This document shows, in pieces, positions 8,945 to 17,628 of a DNA stretch of 64,000 nucleotides. The notes below the pieces were generated by a model that was not told where the DNA came from, did not search any database, and saw only the letters and a program-made list of their open reading frames with translations. This DNA comes from Marinomonas sp. IMCC 4694 (GTDB lineage: Bacteria; Pseudomonadota; Gammaproteobacteria; Pseudomonadales; Marinomonadaceae). Numbering within the stretch: position 1 is the first letter of the stretch; each line of letters starts with the position of its first letter. A program made the position numbers and the translations under genes. The stretch lies in contig NZ_VSRV01000001.1 of the NCBI RefSeq assembly GCF_008122525.1, forward strand, positions 1,116,001-1,180,000, written 5' to 3'.

Positions 8945-9571
8945 TTGATAAATACGTTAGTTGCCATAGCAATATTGAGTGTTGTTGCTTTTCAAGCGGT
9001 TATTGTAAAAGCCGAAAGTCAGGCTTCTGGTTCGATTGAAAACCTACTCGAAACGAACCGAAACATTGAGGGAGAGTTTCGCCAAGTAACCTACGATGAA
9101 AAAGGTAAGCAACTACAGGTAAGTGAAGGTATTTTCCTTTTGGCAAAACCCAATCAATTTGTATGGGACAGCGTGACGCCTTTTGCCCAGCGTATTATTT
9201 CAGACGGTCAATACATCACGATCTGGGATGTGGATTTAGAGCAAGCGACCAAAAAGCCGCTGTCTGGCGCGGTGGGGAATTCTCCAGCCGCTTTATTGGG
9301 GCAGCCAGCCGCTGAGGTGTTGCCAAATTATGTGGTGACTCAGTTAGGTGAGCAAAAATTCCGTTTGGCGCCAAAAGGAGATCAAGATTTATTCCAAAAT
9401 TTGACCTTATCGTTTCGTGATTACACCATCAGTGCGATGAGTATTTTAGATGCACTGGGTCAAACAACGGTGATTGAATTTAAACATGTAGAAGCACACG
9501 ATGGTGTGGCAAAAGAAAACTTTGTATTGGATTTACCAGACAACGTGGACATTATCGTAGAAGGTCAGTAA
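8945..9571 (+). CDS. lolA: outer-membrane lipoprotein carrier protein LolA
   Basis: LolA is the periplasmic chaperone that carries lipoproteins from LolCDE to LolB. The start is TTG 8945, five bases after GGAGAG. The 208-residue product has a hydrophobic signal peptide (about 1-24) and the LolA core with IEGEFRQVTYDEKGKQLQ, PNQFVWDSVTPFAQRIISDGQ and WDVDLEQATKKPL, close in length to E. coli LolA (203). Its stop overlaps the rarA start (TAATG), showing translational coupling, and its place after ftsK is the conserved one. Confidence 0.94.
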   Translation: MINTLVAIAILSVVAFQAVIVKAESQASGSIENLLETNRNIEGEFRQVTYDEKGKQLQVSEGIFLLAKPNQFVWDSVTPFAQRIISDGQYITIWDVDLEQATKKPLSGAVGNSPAALLGQPAAEVLPNYVVTQLGEQKFRLAPKGDQDLFQNLTLSFRDYTISAMSILDALGQTTVIEFKHVEAHDGVAKENFVLDLPDNVDIIVEGQ

Positions 9572-10959
9572 TGAAAGACCTGTTTTCAGAGGCGCCTGAG
9601 TCGGCTTATCAGCCGCTCGCCGCGAGAATGCGCCCCCACACACTGGACGACTATATAGGTCAGGCGCATTTGGTTGGCCCCGGAAAACCGCTAAGGCGCA
9701 TGGTAGAAACAGGGCATTGCCATTCGTTTATACTTTGGGGGCCGCCGGGTGTGGGTAAAACGACGTTTGCTCAACTTTTATCTCATGCCTTAGAGGCGCA
9801 GTTTATTGAGTTGTCTGCGGTGATGTCTGGGGTAAAAGACATTCGTGCCGCGGTGGATCAGGCTAAGCAGTTGCGAGGGATGAGCGGCACGCAAACTGTA
9901 CTGTTTGTCGATGAAGTTCATCGGTTTAACAAATCACAACAAGATGCTTTTTTGCCGTTTATTGAAGACGGTACTTTTTTGTTTATTGGCGCCACAACGG
10001 AAAACCCCGCGTTTGAATTAAATTCGGCCTTGTTGTCTCGAGCTCGAGTTTATCGTTTGACGACTCCCAGTGCAGAGGATGTCGCTTTAGCGTTGAATCG
10101 CGCTTTGGCTCATGTTTTACATCGTCACGATGACGGTAGGGCAGAGCCAGGTTTTCACATTGACGACGGTTATTTGTCGGTCATCGCACAAGCGGCGGAC
10201 GGTGATATTCGACGAGGATTGAATTTTCTAGAAATTTTGTCGGATTTAGTAGAGCCTGGCGCGGCGGTTACGCAAGAGCAGCTTGAAGATGTATTGGGTG
10301 GCAGCGTTCGCCGTTTTGATCGTAAGGGCGATGTCTTTTACGATCAGATATCTGCGTTTCATAAATCCGTTCGTGGTTCTTCTCCAGATGGGGCTCTATA
10401 TTGGATGGCGCGTATGCTCGATGGAGGCTGTGATCCTTTGTATATTGCCCGGCGTTTGTTGGCGATTGCCTCCGAAGACATTGGCAATGCAGACCCGCGA
10501 GCTTTGCAAGTTGGGCTCAACGCGTGGGATGTGTTTGAGAGAGTGGGTCCGGGTGAGGGCAACCGTGCTATTGCACAAGCGGCGGTTTATATGGCGTGCG
10601 CACCGAAAAGTAACGCGGTGTATAAAGCGTTTAACCAAGCAATGGCCGATGTGGGTGCTCAGCCGAGTTATGAGGTGCCAAATCACTTACGAAATGCCCC
10701 CACCACATTGGCGAAAAGTATGGGCCATGGTGAGGGTTATCGATACGCCCACAACGAAGACTTTGCCTACGCAGCAGGGGAGCACTATTTGCCCGAGGCG
10801 CTTGTAGGCCAGCGCTATTATTCTCCTTCAGATCGTGGGTTGGAAAAGAAAATTAACGACAAACTGGCTTGGCTTGCGGATCTTGACGAGCAAAGCCCCG
10901 TGCAACGTTATGAGACCAATGTAGCGAACCGTGACTTGCCTCAGGAGAACGAGAAATGA
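9571..10959 (+). CDS. rarA: replication-associated recombination protein RarA (MgsA)
   Basis: RarA is an AAA+ ATPase related to clamp loaders and RuvB, acting at stalled replication forks. The 462-residue protein has Walker A GPPGVGKTT near 56, Walker B VLFVDEVHRF near 110, sensor GATTENPAFELN, an arginine finger region SRARVY, and the C-terminal MgsA tetramerisation part with AMADVGAQPSYEVPNHLRNAPT. It overlaps lolA by one base and crcB by four, so the three are one transcriptional unit. Confidence 0.96.
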   Translation: MKDLFSEAPESAYQPLAARMRPHTLDDYIGQAHLVGPGKPLRRMVETGHCHSFILWGPPGVGKTTFAQLLSHALEAQFIELSAVMSGVKDIRAAVDQAKQLRGMSGTQTVLFVDEVHRFNKSQQDAFLPFIEDGTFLFIGATTENPAFELNSALLSRARVYRLTTPSAEDVALALNRALAHVLHRHDDGRAEPGFHIDDGYLSVIAQAADGDIRRGLNFLEILSDLVEPGAAVTQEQLEDVLGGSVRRFDRKGDVFYDQISAFHKSVRGSSPDGALYWMARMLDGGCDPLYIARRLLAIASEDIGNADPRALQVGLNAWDVFERVGPGEGNRAIAQAAVYMACAPKSNAVYKAFNQAMADVGAQPSYEVPNHLRNAPTTLAKSMGHGEGYRYAHNEDFAYAAGEHYLPEALVGQRYYSPSDRGLEKKINDKLAWLADLDEQSPVQRYETNVANRDLPQENEK

Positions 10960-11327
10960 TGTACGTTATGATCGCCATTGGTGGTGCTTTAGGGGCGCTG
11001 AGCCGTTATGGGGCAACGAAGTGGATCAACAGCCACTGGCACTCTTCTTTCCCCATGGCGACCTTGTCGATTAATGTCCTTGGAAGCGTGTTAATGGGGG
11101 TGGCGTTCGTGATTATCATGGAGCGAATGCCAGCTTTGGTGCCTTATCGTCCCTTGGTTATGGTGGGGTTTTTAGGGGCTTTCACTACTTTTTCGACTTT
11201 TTCTTTAGAAATTGTCGCGCTTATTAACATGCAGGCTTGGCTAAGTGCGATAAGCTATTTATTATTAAGCTGCATTTTGGGGATCGCTGGCTTGGCGGCT
11301 GGCATGGCGATGGCTCGTTTATTTTAA
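10956..11327 (+). CDS. crcB: fluoride ion exporter CrcB/Fluc
   Basis: CrcB proteins form dimeric fluoride channels in the inner membrane. The 123-residue product has four hydrophobic segments and family motifs GGALGALSRYG, INVLGSVLMG and GFLGAFTTFSTFSLE, the last carrying the pore-lining Phe and Thr residues. ATG 10956 overlaps the rarA stop (ATGA); an AGGAG site lies eight bases upstream; the next codon is also ATG. No fluoride riboswitch is seen here, as the gene is inside an operon. Confidence 0.94.
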   Translation: MMYVMIAIGGALGALSRYGATKWINSHWHSSFPMATLSINVLGSVLMGVAFVIIMERMPALVPYRPLVMVGFLGAFTTFSTFSLEIVALINMQAWLSAISYLLLSCILGIAGLAAGMAMARLF

Positions 11328-11386
11328 CAGCGAGAAACCTCCTTCTCTTTATTTTTACACACTGTTTAAAGGATATTGTTGCACAA

Positions 11387-12688
11387 ATGTTAGACATTAA
11401 AGCATTGCGCGCTGACCCGGAAGCCATTGCGGCTCAACTTAAAAAGAAAGGCTACGAGCTGGATGTCGCGATTTTTTCTTCGCTGGAAGAGCGCCGTAAA
11501 GTCATTCAGATGGAAACGGAGCAGCTGCAACAAGCCCGAAACTCGGTCTCCAAAGAAATTGGCCAAGCGATGAAGTCTGGCGACAAAGATAAAGCCGCTG
11601 AACTGAAATCACAGACAGCCACTTTAGGCGATGATTTGGAAGCAGCCAAAACACAGCTAGCGCAAGTTCAATTTGAATTTGAAGCCTTACTCGAAGGTAT
11701 TCCCAATTTGCCTCATGCCTCTGTTCCAGAGGGCGTGACGGAAGACGATAACGTCGAAGTCCGTCGTTGGGGTACGCCAAAAGACTTCGATTTCGATGCG
11801 AAAGATCATGTTGACCTTGGTGAAGCTTTGGAGATGCTCGATTTTGCGGCGGCGGTGAAAATTACCGGTTCTCGCTTTGCGGTGATGCATTCTGACCTTG
11901 CACGCCTTCACCGCGCATTAACACAGTTTATGATTAATACCCACGTTGATGTGCATGGTTATACGGAAGTGTACGTGCCGTATTTGGTCAATGCACATTC
12001 TTTAAAGGGCACCGGTCAGTTACCTAAGTTTGAAGCGGATTTGTTCAAAGTGCCAGTAGACAAAGACAGCGGCAATAATGACTTGTACTTGATACCCACA
12101 GCGGAAGTTCCTGTGACTAACTTGGTTCGTGACGAGATCTTAAACGACGCCGATTTACACAAGAAATTCGTCGCTCATACGCCGTGTTTTCGCAGTGAAG
12201 CGGGCAGTTATGGTCGTGATACTCGAGGCATGATTCGTCAACATCAGTTTGAAAAAGTGGAGCTGGTGCATGTTTGCCGTCCTGATCGCTCTGAAGCGGT
12301 GTTGGAAGAATTGGTAAGCCATGCAGAGTCTATTTTGCAAAAGCTGGATCTACCTTATCGTACGGTCATTTTATGCGGCGGTGATTTGGGCTTTTCCGCT
12401 CACAAAACCTACGACATTGAAGTGTGGTTGCCAGGTCAAGCCAAATACCGTGAAATTTCGTCTTGCTCAAATATGTGGGATTTCCAAGCTCGTCGTATGC
12501 AAGCGCGCTGGCGCAACCCTGAAACGGGTCGTCCGGAATTGGCACATACGTTGAATGGTTCTGGTTTGGCGGTAGGTCGAACCTTGGTTGCTGTGTTAGA
12601 GAATTATCAAAATGCGGATGGCAGTGTTCGCGTTCCTGATGTGTTGGTCCCTTATATGGGCGGTAAAACTCTGTTGAAAAAAGCGTAA
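11387..12688 (+). CDS. serS: serine-tRNA ligase
   Basis: SerRS charges tRNA-Ser and tRNA-Sec. From ATG 11387 the product has 433 residues: an N-terminal coiled-coil arm (about 25-110) that grips the long tRNA variable arm, then the class II catalytic core with PCFRSEAGSYGRDTRGMIRQHQF (motif 2, shown in part), and motif 3 NGSGLAVGRTLVAVLEN. MLDIKALRADPEAIAAQL is the typical N-terminus, so a longer in-frame extension overlapping crcB is rejected. It follows crcB by 59 bases and ends before a strong terminator. Confidence 0.97.
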   Translation: MLDIKALRADPEAIAAQLKKKGYELDVAIFSSLEERRKVIQMETEQLQQARNSVSKEIGQAMKSGDKDKAAELKSQTATLGDDLEAAKTQLAQVQFEFEALLEGIPNLPHASVPEGVTEDDNVEVRRWGTPKDFDFDAKDHVDLGEALEMLDFAAAVKITGSRFAVMHSDLARLHRALTQFMINTHVDVHGYTEVYVPYLVNAHSLKGTGQLPKFEADLFKVPVDKDSGNNDLYLIPTAEVPVTNLVRDEILNDADLHKKFVAHTPCFRSEAGSYGRDTRGMIRQHQFEKVELVHVCRPDRSEAVLEELVSHAESILQKLDLPYRTVILCGGDLGFSAHKTYDIEVWLPGQAKYREISSCSNMWDFQARRMQARWRNPETGRPELAHTLNGSGLAVGRTLVAVLENYQNADGSVRVPDVLVPYMGGKTLLKKA

Positions 12689-12715
12689 TTCACAGCTCTT
12701 TTAGATAAGTAACGC

Positions 12716-12744
12716 AAAAAAGCCTTAAGAAAAGGCTTTTTTTT
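12716..12744 (+). terminator. Rho-independent terminator after serS
   Basis: AAAAAGCCTT and AAGGCTTTTT flank an AAGA-type loop, followed by more T residues. The cobA start lies about 20 bases further on. Confidence 0.9.
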
Positions 12745-12764
12745 ATGATTGGATAGTGAATATT

Positions 12765-13508
12765 ATGACGGGTAAGGTGTATTTAATTGGTGCAGGTCCT
12801 GGTGATCCTGAGTTATTGACGTTGAAGGCGCATCGCTTACTCACTATGGCCGATGTCGTGTTGTACGATCGCTTGGTCGGCAAAGAGATAATTGATCTTA
12901 TTCCAGCAACGGCGGAAAAAATGTACGTTGGCAAAGCGAAGTCACTGCACAGCTTGCCACAAGAAGAGATCAACAGTTTGTTGGCGGCGAAAGCAAAAGA
13001 AGGCAACATGGTGGTGCGTCTTAAAGGCGGTGATCCGTTTATTTTTGGGCGCGGCGGTGAAGAGCTCGAAGAGCTTATCGAGGAAGGCGTGCCTTTTGAA
13101 GTGGTGCCAGGTGTCACGGCAGCAGCAGGTTGTGCTGCTTACGCGGGCATTCCCTTGACGCATCGTGATTATGCTCAGTCGGTTCGTTTTTTAACCGGTC
13201 ACTTAAAAGATGGTACAACAGACTTACCCTGGGAAGAGTTGGTGCATCCAGCGCAGACCTTGGTGATTTATATGGGGCTCACAGGGCTTAAAGAGATCAG
13301 TGAGTCGTTAATGCGTTTTGGTATGCTGCCATCGATGCCAGTGGCTATTGTGGAAAAAGGCACCACGAGTGAGCAGCGTGTGTTTACCTCGACCATGCAA
13401 GACATTTATGAAGTTGCCATACAAAATGAAGCGAAATCGCCGGCTTTGCTGATTATTGGCGAAGTCGTCACTTTGCAGAAAAAATTAGAGTGGTACGGAA
13501 AGTATTAA
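12765..13508 (+). CDS. cobA: uroporphyrinogen-III C-methyltransferase (SUMT)
   Basis: SUMT methylates uroporphyrinogen III twice with SAM to precorrin-2, the branch point to cobalamin and sirohaem. The 247-residue protein starts GKVYLIGAGPGDPELLTLKA and shows VVRLKGGDPFIFGRGGEE, the characteristic SAM-binding block, and PGVTAAAGCAAYAGIPLTHRD. It is the stand-alone methyltransferase without the CysG dehydrogenase/ferrochelatase half. ATG 12765 is preferred; a GTG at 12756 would add three residues. The site next to serS is conserved in pseudomonads. It is convergent with tusE. Confidence 0.94.
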   Translation: MTGKVYLIGAGPGDPELLTLKAHRLLTMADVVLYDRLVGKEIIDLIPATAEKMYVGKAKSLHSLPQEEINSLLAAKAKEGNMVVRLKGGDPFIFGRGGEELEELIEEGVPFEVVPGVTAAAGCAAYAGIPLTHRDYAQSVRFLTGHLKDGTTDLPWEELVHPAQTLVIYMGLTGLKEISESLMRFGMLPSMPVAIVEKGTTSEQRVFTSTMQDIYEVAIQNEAKSPALLIIGEVVTLQKKLEWYGKY

Positions 13509-13527
13509 CCCTTAAAAATGTGTACGG

Positions 13528-13845
13528 TTACAGGCAGTTTGCTGGTTTGGGAAGGCCAGCAATTTTCGCGGCTAATTTGGGTGGGCTGCCAGGAAATAAA
13601 GTCATTAAATAGATGCTTCTTCCTTTGTCGGCACCGAGTTTTCTGCTGACGGCTTTTACCAACGGTCGCATGGCGGGTGAGATTTCGAAAGCGGCGTAAA
13701 ATTCTCGCAGTAGATAAATAATTTCCCAATGTGCCTCGGTCATTTCAACCTCAACCTCAAGCGCTAGCTGGTTCGCCAGTTCAGGCGTCCAATCTTGTAA
13801 GTCGAGTAAATACCCTTCTTCATCGAGCAGAATGTCGTTGTTCAT
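13528..13845 (-). CDS. tusE: sulfurtransferase TusE (DsrC family)
   Basis: TusE accepts persulfide sulfur from TusD and passes it to MnmA for 2-thiouridine in the wobble position of tRNAs. The 105-residue protein ends GLPKPANCL, placing the catalytic cysteine second from the C-terminus as in the family, and has the DWTPELANQLALEVEVEMTEAHWEII segment shared with DsrC. Only the one C-terminal cysteine is present, which fits TusE rather than dissimilatory DsrC with two. It is the last gene of tusDCBE. Confidence 0.94.
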   Translation of the reverse strand: MNNDILLDEEGYLLDLQDWTPELANQLALEVEVEMTEAHWEIIYLLREFYAAFEISPAMRPLVKAVSRKLGADKGRSIYLMTLFPGSPPKLAAKIAGLPKPANCL

Positions 13846-13852
13846 AGCGTTG

Positions 13853-14140
13853 TTACCAGCTTATGTGCGTTTCGGCGTTAAAGGTGAGTGTTACCCATTC
13901 TTCGTCTGTTAGTGGCGTGCCTATCGAAGGAAAGACACCGTACGCGTTAGCGTCACTTTGAAGATAGTACAGGGTCACGCCTTTTTCGTCGCTCAGTGCG
14001 TTCATCGCTTTGCTGTGTTGGGTTAGGCGTAATAGGCCAGATTCTATCAATACAATTTGATCGCCAATTTGTAGGCTATTTTGCCAGCAGTTTTCGATGG
14101 CGCTGGGGTAGTCGAGTTGATTAATCTGATGAAGTTGCAT
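13853..14140 (-). CDS. tusB: sulfurtransferase complex subunit TusB
   Basis: TusB is the small DsrH-like subunit of the TusBCD heterohexamer. The 95-residue product (from ATG 14140; a TTG two codons upstream is possible) shows the DsrE/F/H fold pattern with IGDQIVLIESGLL and YYLQSDANAYGV. Position between tusC and tusE is diagnostic because the sequence itself is poorly conserved. Confidence 0.88.
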   Translation of the reverse strand: MQLHQINQLDYPSAIENCWQNSLQIGDQIVLIESGLLRLTQHSKAMNALSDEKGVTLYYLQSDANAYGVFPSIGTPLTDEEWVTLTFNAETHISW

Positions 14141-14168
14141 AGTCAAAGTCGCTTATGGAAGTCAAAGG

Positions 14169-14516
14169 TTAAAACCGAAAAACTTGTTGGTATTGTGAAA
14201 ATAAAGCCTGCCATTGCTCGGTATCGAGTGGTGTTATGCCGGACCAGACACTCTCATTACTTGGGTCTATGGTGTTGATTTCGACAAATACATTTTCGAT
14301 GTCATAAAACTCTAGCCCATCGAGGAGTTTGTGCAGGTTTTTACCTTGGGTTGAGTCAGGCTGTTGTTGGGTTGATAGCAGCGAGACCGCTGCGCCAGAT
14401 ACGCAGAGGTCCACCGATTGCTCAAAGGTGGCAAATACTAAAGCAAGATCCAAGCCTTCTTTGCAGGCGAGGCTCGAATATGGGCCGCTGTTTAGGTGTA
14501 TTAACGTTTTTTTCAT
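14169..14516 (-). CDS. tusC: sulfurtransferase complex subunit TusC
   Basis: TusC is the DsrF-like subunit of the sulfur relay. The 115-residue protein starts with LIHLNSGPYSSLACKEGLDLALVFATF, the family pattern of a first strand followed by the G-PY/H-G-...-A-E-G-L-D helix, and contains FEQSVDLCVSGAAV. It sits 14 bases after tusD and 28 before tusB on the minus strand. Confidence 0.92.
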   Translation of the reverse strand: MKKTLIHLNSGPYSSLACKEGLDLALVFATFEQSVDLCVSGAAVSLLSTQQQPDSTQGKNLHKLLDGLEFYDIENVFVEINTIDPSNESVWSGITPLDTEQWQALFSQYQQVFRF

Positions 14517-14530
14517 GGTGTTTTAGGGTG

Positions 14531-14923
14531 CTATCTAAACTGAATGAGTTTATGAGTGGTGTTCATCAGATCAACTAAGGTGCCTAGTCCTTCTAATTGG
14601 AAATGCTCCGCAAGAGAGCTTTGATTAAGCCCATAACGCTGGCTTTCAGATTCACTGATAACGCCGCGTCTCACCGCGGCGGCAATGCACAAGTAAAGTG
14701 GAATATTGTGCTGAACGGCGATCTCTTGCCACGCTTTTGTCAGGTGTATTTCATCTCTTGGGGGCTGTGCTAATGCGTTACCGATTAAAACAGCGTCTTC
14801 ATAAAAAAACACACCTTTGATGCTATCAGGGGACATAGACACCGCGGCATTAACGAAGCGTAAGGCAGAGTGACAGGCTTTGCTGTGATATGGCGATCCT
14901 GTGATCAGCAAGGTGTGTTGCAT
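14531..14923 (-). CDS. tusD: sulfurtransferase complex subunit TusD
   Basis: TusD carries the sulfur-bearing cysteine of the TusBCD complex and receives sulfur from TusA. The 130-residue protein begins MQHTLLITGSPYHSKACHSAL; the catalytic cysteine is in LYLCIAAAVRRGVI, matching the C-AAA-RRG motif of E. coli TusD. An in-frame start further upstream would run through the yccA terminator, so ATG 14923 is chosen. First gene of tusDCBE. Confidence 0.94.
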   Translation of the reverse strand: MQHTLLITGSPYHSKACHSALRFVNAAVSMSPDSIKGVFFYEDAVLIGNALAQPPRDEIHLTKAWQEIAVQHNIPLYLCIAAAVRRGVISESESQRYGLNQSSLAEHFQLEGLGTLVDLMNTTHKLIQFR

Positions 14924-14962
14924 AGTAAATATGACCTTAATGAATAATTCGATAAATTTTAC

Positions 14963-14998
14963 ACACAAAAAAGGCCGCAGTCAGCGGCCTTTTTGTGT
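14963..14998 (-). terminator. terminator between yccA and tusD
   Basis: ACACAAAAAAGGCCGC and GCGGCCTTTTTGTGT form a long stem with a 5-base loop; on the minus strand it is followed by an AT-rich tract. It should end the yccA transcript, leaving only about 40 bases for a tusD promoter, so some read-through into tusDCBE is plausible. Confidence 0.88.
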
Positions 14999-15024
14999 TC
15001 ATTTTTACGTTGGTTGCCTGCTGT

Positions 15025-15678
15025 TTAATCGCGAGACATACCAAGCAACGACAAGACACTAATGAACATGTTGTATAAAGATACATACAGATTCACGGTC
15101 GCCATGATGTAATTGGTTTCACCGCCGCGTACGATCTGGCTTGTTTGCAACAAGATAACCGCTGCTGAAAACAGCGCAAAACCCGCCGAGATAAAAATTT
15201 GAAGTGCAGGCATTTTAACGAAAATGCCAGCAATAACGGCAAATAGGAGTACAAAGAAGCCAACCGTAATGAATCCATTAAGGAAGCTGAAATCTTTCTT
15301 TGAAACCAGTGCATAAGCCGATAAGCCTAGGAAGGATAGGCCTGTAATACCTAATGCGCTCATGATCAAGCTAGCACCGTTGGTCATGTTCATATACATG
15401 CTCAAAATTGGTCCAAGCGTCACTCCCATGAATCCAGTTAGCGCGAATACGCATAAAATGCCCAGCGCGCTGTTCTTAAATTTGTGGGTTAAAAATAGTA
15501 AACCATAAAAGCCGACTAGCGTGATAATCAGACCAGGATGGGGTAAGTTTAAAGCCATGCTCAAGCCCGCAGTGAAGGCGCTGAACAAGAGGGTAAGCGA
15601 CAACAGTCCGTAAGTATTGCGGAGCGTTTTGTTTGCCGCTAGTGACGAATGTGTCGAAAGGGCTTCTGTGTAACGCAT
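15025..15678 (-). CDS. yccA: Bax inhibitor-1 / YccA family membrane protein
   Basis: A 217-residue inner-membrane protein with about seven hydrophobic helices. The N-terminal part (STHSSLAANKTLRNTYGLLSLTLL), the GITGLSFLGLSAYALVSKKDF segment and the closing NYIMATVNLYVSLYNMFISVLSLLG match the bacterial BI-1 family. E. coli YccA modulates the FtsH protease, and yccA lies beside tusE there too, so the neighbourhood is conserved. Function here is by family only. Confidence 0.93.
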   Translation of the reverse strand: MRYTEALSTHSSLAANKTLRNTYGLLSLTLLFSAFTAGLSMALNLPHPGLIITLVGFYGLLFLTHKFKNSALGILCVFALTGFMGVTLGPILSMYMNMTNGASLIMSALGITGLSFLGLSAYALVSKKDFSFLNGFITVGFFVLLFAVIAGIFVKMPALQIFISAGFALFSAAVILLQTSQIVRGGETNYIMATVNLYVSLYNMFISVLSLLGMSRD

Positions 15679-15915
15679 GGTAATAACTCCTATGAGGTTA
15701 ATTGCAAATCAATAGAGTTAATATGCGGTGGAAAGTTCCAAACTTCAAGGTAGATTGTTTTATTCGCGGCTAAATAAGCATAAATATCTACGCTGATACA
15801 GCCTCCCCATCCAATAGCGTTTTTTTTCCAGCGCTATTGCTGTCAATGGTATTTCTTGATCCGCTAGCGGCTGACTTAAATCACTAAAAGTTCATGGCCT
15901 TGATCGAAGGTTATC

Positions 15916-16782
15916 GTGCTTATGGCAAAGGCTTTTGATAAACTATTGCGCTCATTATACGAAGTGGGATTTATGTTGGATAACGACTATTCATTGCCGA
16001 TATCATTTTCGACGGCCGCTCAAATAGGCTTAGAAGAAACCGTGTTGCTTACCTTTTTGAAGCAACAGGCTTACCTCGTTAATTCGACAGTTTTGCGTGT
16101 TGAAATGCACAGATTGAGTGCTCAGTTACCTTTTTGGACTGTGCCTATGCTAATGAAGTTGTTAGGAAACTTGCAGCTCAGCCAGTTGCTCAGTTTTCAG
16201 CGTCAGGAAGAGGTGTTAGAGATACACCTGGTGTCGCCGCAGAAAACGGCACAAGCGGTGAAACCCACTGTCGAGCGATCTTCGTCAGACGAGTCTTTGA
16301 TGAACAAAATGGATCGTTTACACAAAGCGTCTCGGGATAAAAACGATGAGTTTACACCTCAATCGAAGAGTTATCCTACCAAGCCGCCTGTTCGTCAATA
16401 TGGCGCGCCACCTTCTCCGCCGGTAGCAAACGATCGACGTGGTGTGACAGATTTTGATTTATATTTGGAGCAAAAAGAGCGTGCGCGTCAGCCAGATCAG
16501 TGGCAACCAGAAGAAGCAACATTAGAACAAATTGTACAATCAGGCATTGCGCGTGAGTTTGCCTTGACGTTGCAAACTGAATTTTTGCTAAGAATCAAAG
16601 AACAACGTAAAAACGTCAGAACGTGGAACAGCGAGTTTTTCAAATACGTAAAACGCCAGTGGCAATATAAACAATCGGATCGGTCTTCATATGAAGGAAC
16701 CTCAGGCAGTTCAAAATTTACTAAAACCTCTCGAGAGCAAGTTAGCGATGCCCTCAACAACATACACGACACCGACTGGTGA
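15916..16782 (+). CDS. DnaT-like primosomal / replication initiation protein
   Basis: The 288-residue protein has three parts: an N-terminal region (about 20-110) resembling a winged helix, with FWTVPMLMKLLGNLQLSQLLSF; a disordered Ser/Pro-rich linker (about 115-190); and a C-terminal domain (about 195-250) with W-P-...-L-...-SGIAREFAL...FLLRI...RTWNSEFFKYVKRQW, the pattern of the DnaT single-strand DNA-binding domain. DnaT helps load the replicative helicase during restart. GTG 15916 follows GAAGG by five bases; ATG 15922 is an alternative. Its end overlaps the next gene by 92 bases. The DnaT link is by motif; overall identity to E. coli DnaT is low. Confidence 0.7.
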   Translation: MLMAKAFDKLLRSLYEVGFMLDNDYSLPISFSTAAQIGLEETVLLTFLKQQAYLVNSTVLRVEMHRLSAQLPFWTVPMLMKLLGNLQLSQLLSFQRQEEVLEIHLVSPQKTAQAVKPTVERSSSDESLMNKMDRLHKASRDKNDEFTPQSKSYPTKPPVRQYGAPPSPPVANDRRGVTDFDLYLEQKERARQPDQWQPEEATLEQIVQSGIAREFALTLQTEFLLRIKEQRKNVRTWNSEFFKYVKRQWQYKQSDRSSYEGTSGSSKFTKTSREQVSDALNNIHDTDW

Positions 16783-17509
16783 GTTTGAGGCGGGCCATCA
16801 CTCTTCTCGTGATGCGGGCCCAACGGAAGCAGAACAGCAAACACGTGTGCTTGTTAATATGCTTTTTGCACGCTTTAAAGCCATTTATACCCATAAATTT
16901 GCCTCAGCATACAGCACCACAGACGAAGTAAAGCTGGCAAAACGAGAGTGGGCTGTCGCGTTAAAAGGTTTTCAGGAGCCCCTGTTGGCGTATGCGGTTG
17001 AGCGCACCAAAGAGGTCCATGCTTGGCCGCCGACCATTTCTGAATTTTTAAAGCTCATTAGTACCGCTTATAAGGCGTATGGTTTAGTCGATCCTCGATC
17101 TGCCTATCTTGAGGTGTGTGCCTGTCGTACAGACCCTTTAAAGCACAGATGGAGTCATCCTGCGGTTTTTTTTGCGGGTTCTGCAGCAGGATGGTACAAG
17201 ATTAAGTCAGAAGAAGAGCGCGTTAGTTGGCCTTTGTTTGAAGCGAGTTATTTGAAAGTAGTCGACCGTGTGATTGCCGGCGAGCGTTTGTGCATTCCTA
17301 AAGTCATTATGATCGAAAACAAGCAGACCTTGAGTGTGCATAACTTGGCCGGCGACATTGCCCGCGCCTTGTCATTGTCTGTAGACGCCGTTATGCCGTT
17401 ACTGTATTACACTCAAAAAACGCATGGGTCTGGTGTGCGAGTCCGATATCGAGAAGTGAGCCAAAAAAAGCTACAGGAAATGGGATACAACGAAAAACTA
17501 CCAGAATAA
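16691..17509 (+). CDS. lambda P-like helicase loader protein
   Basis: The 272-residue protein aligns by eye over about 150 residues with bacteriophage lambda replication protein P: an R-x-W-x-x-A helix (KREWAVALKGF), a P-P-x-x-x-E-F block (AWPPTISEFLKLI against LPSPGQFVAW in P), a tryptophan-containing helix near W-S-H-P-A, and a Y..V.RVIAGERL helix corresponding to RINRGEAIP. P binds DnaB and loads it at the origin. The ATG at 16691 begins inside the DnaT-like gene; ATG 16748 is an alternative. The pair resembles a phage O-P module but sits among core genes. Remote homology; function is inferred. Confidence 0.6.
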   Translation: MKEPQAVQNLLKPLESKLAMPSTTYTTPTGEFEAGHHSSRDAGPTEAEQQTRVLVNMLFARFKAIYTHKFASAYSTTDEVKLAKREWAVALKGFQEPLLAYAVERTKEVHAWPPTISEFLKLISTAYKAYGLVDPRSAYLEVCACRTDPLKHRWSHPAVFFAGSAAGWYKIKSEEERVSWPLFEASYLKVVDRVIAGERLCIPKVIMIENKQTLSVHNLAGDIARALSLSVDAVMPLLYYTQKTHGSGVRVRYREVSQKKLQEMGYNEKLPE

Positions 17510-17628
17510 CGGTGAGTTTTGTGTCCTGGTTCGATACCATCATTAGAAACGGCGGGATGCCGTTGGCACGATTCCTTTGTACAGAATGGGGATTGATACA
17601 GAGAGTGACAAACTTTGCTGAGGTTACC

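Noticed and set aside
10283..10807. 174-codon alternative frame inside rarA
   Set aside because: Fully contained in rarA in another frame; high Trp/Arg/Cys content and no homology pattern.
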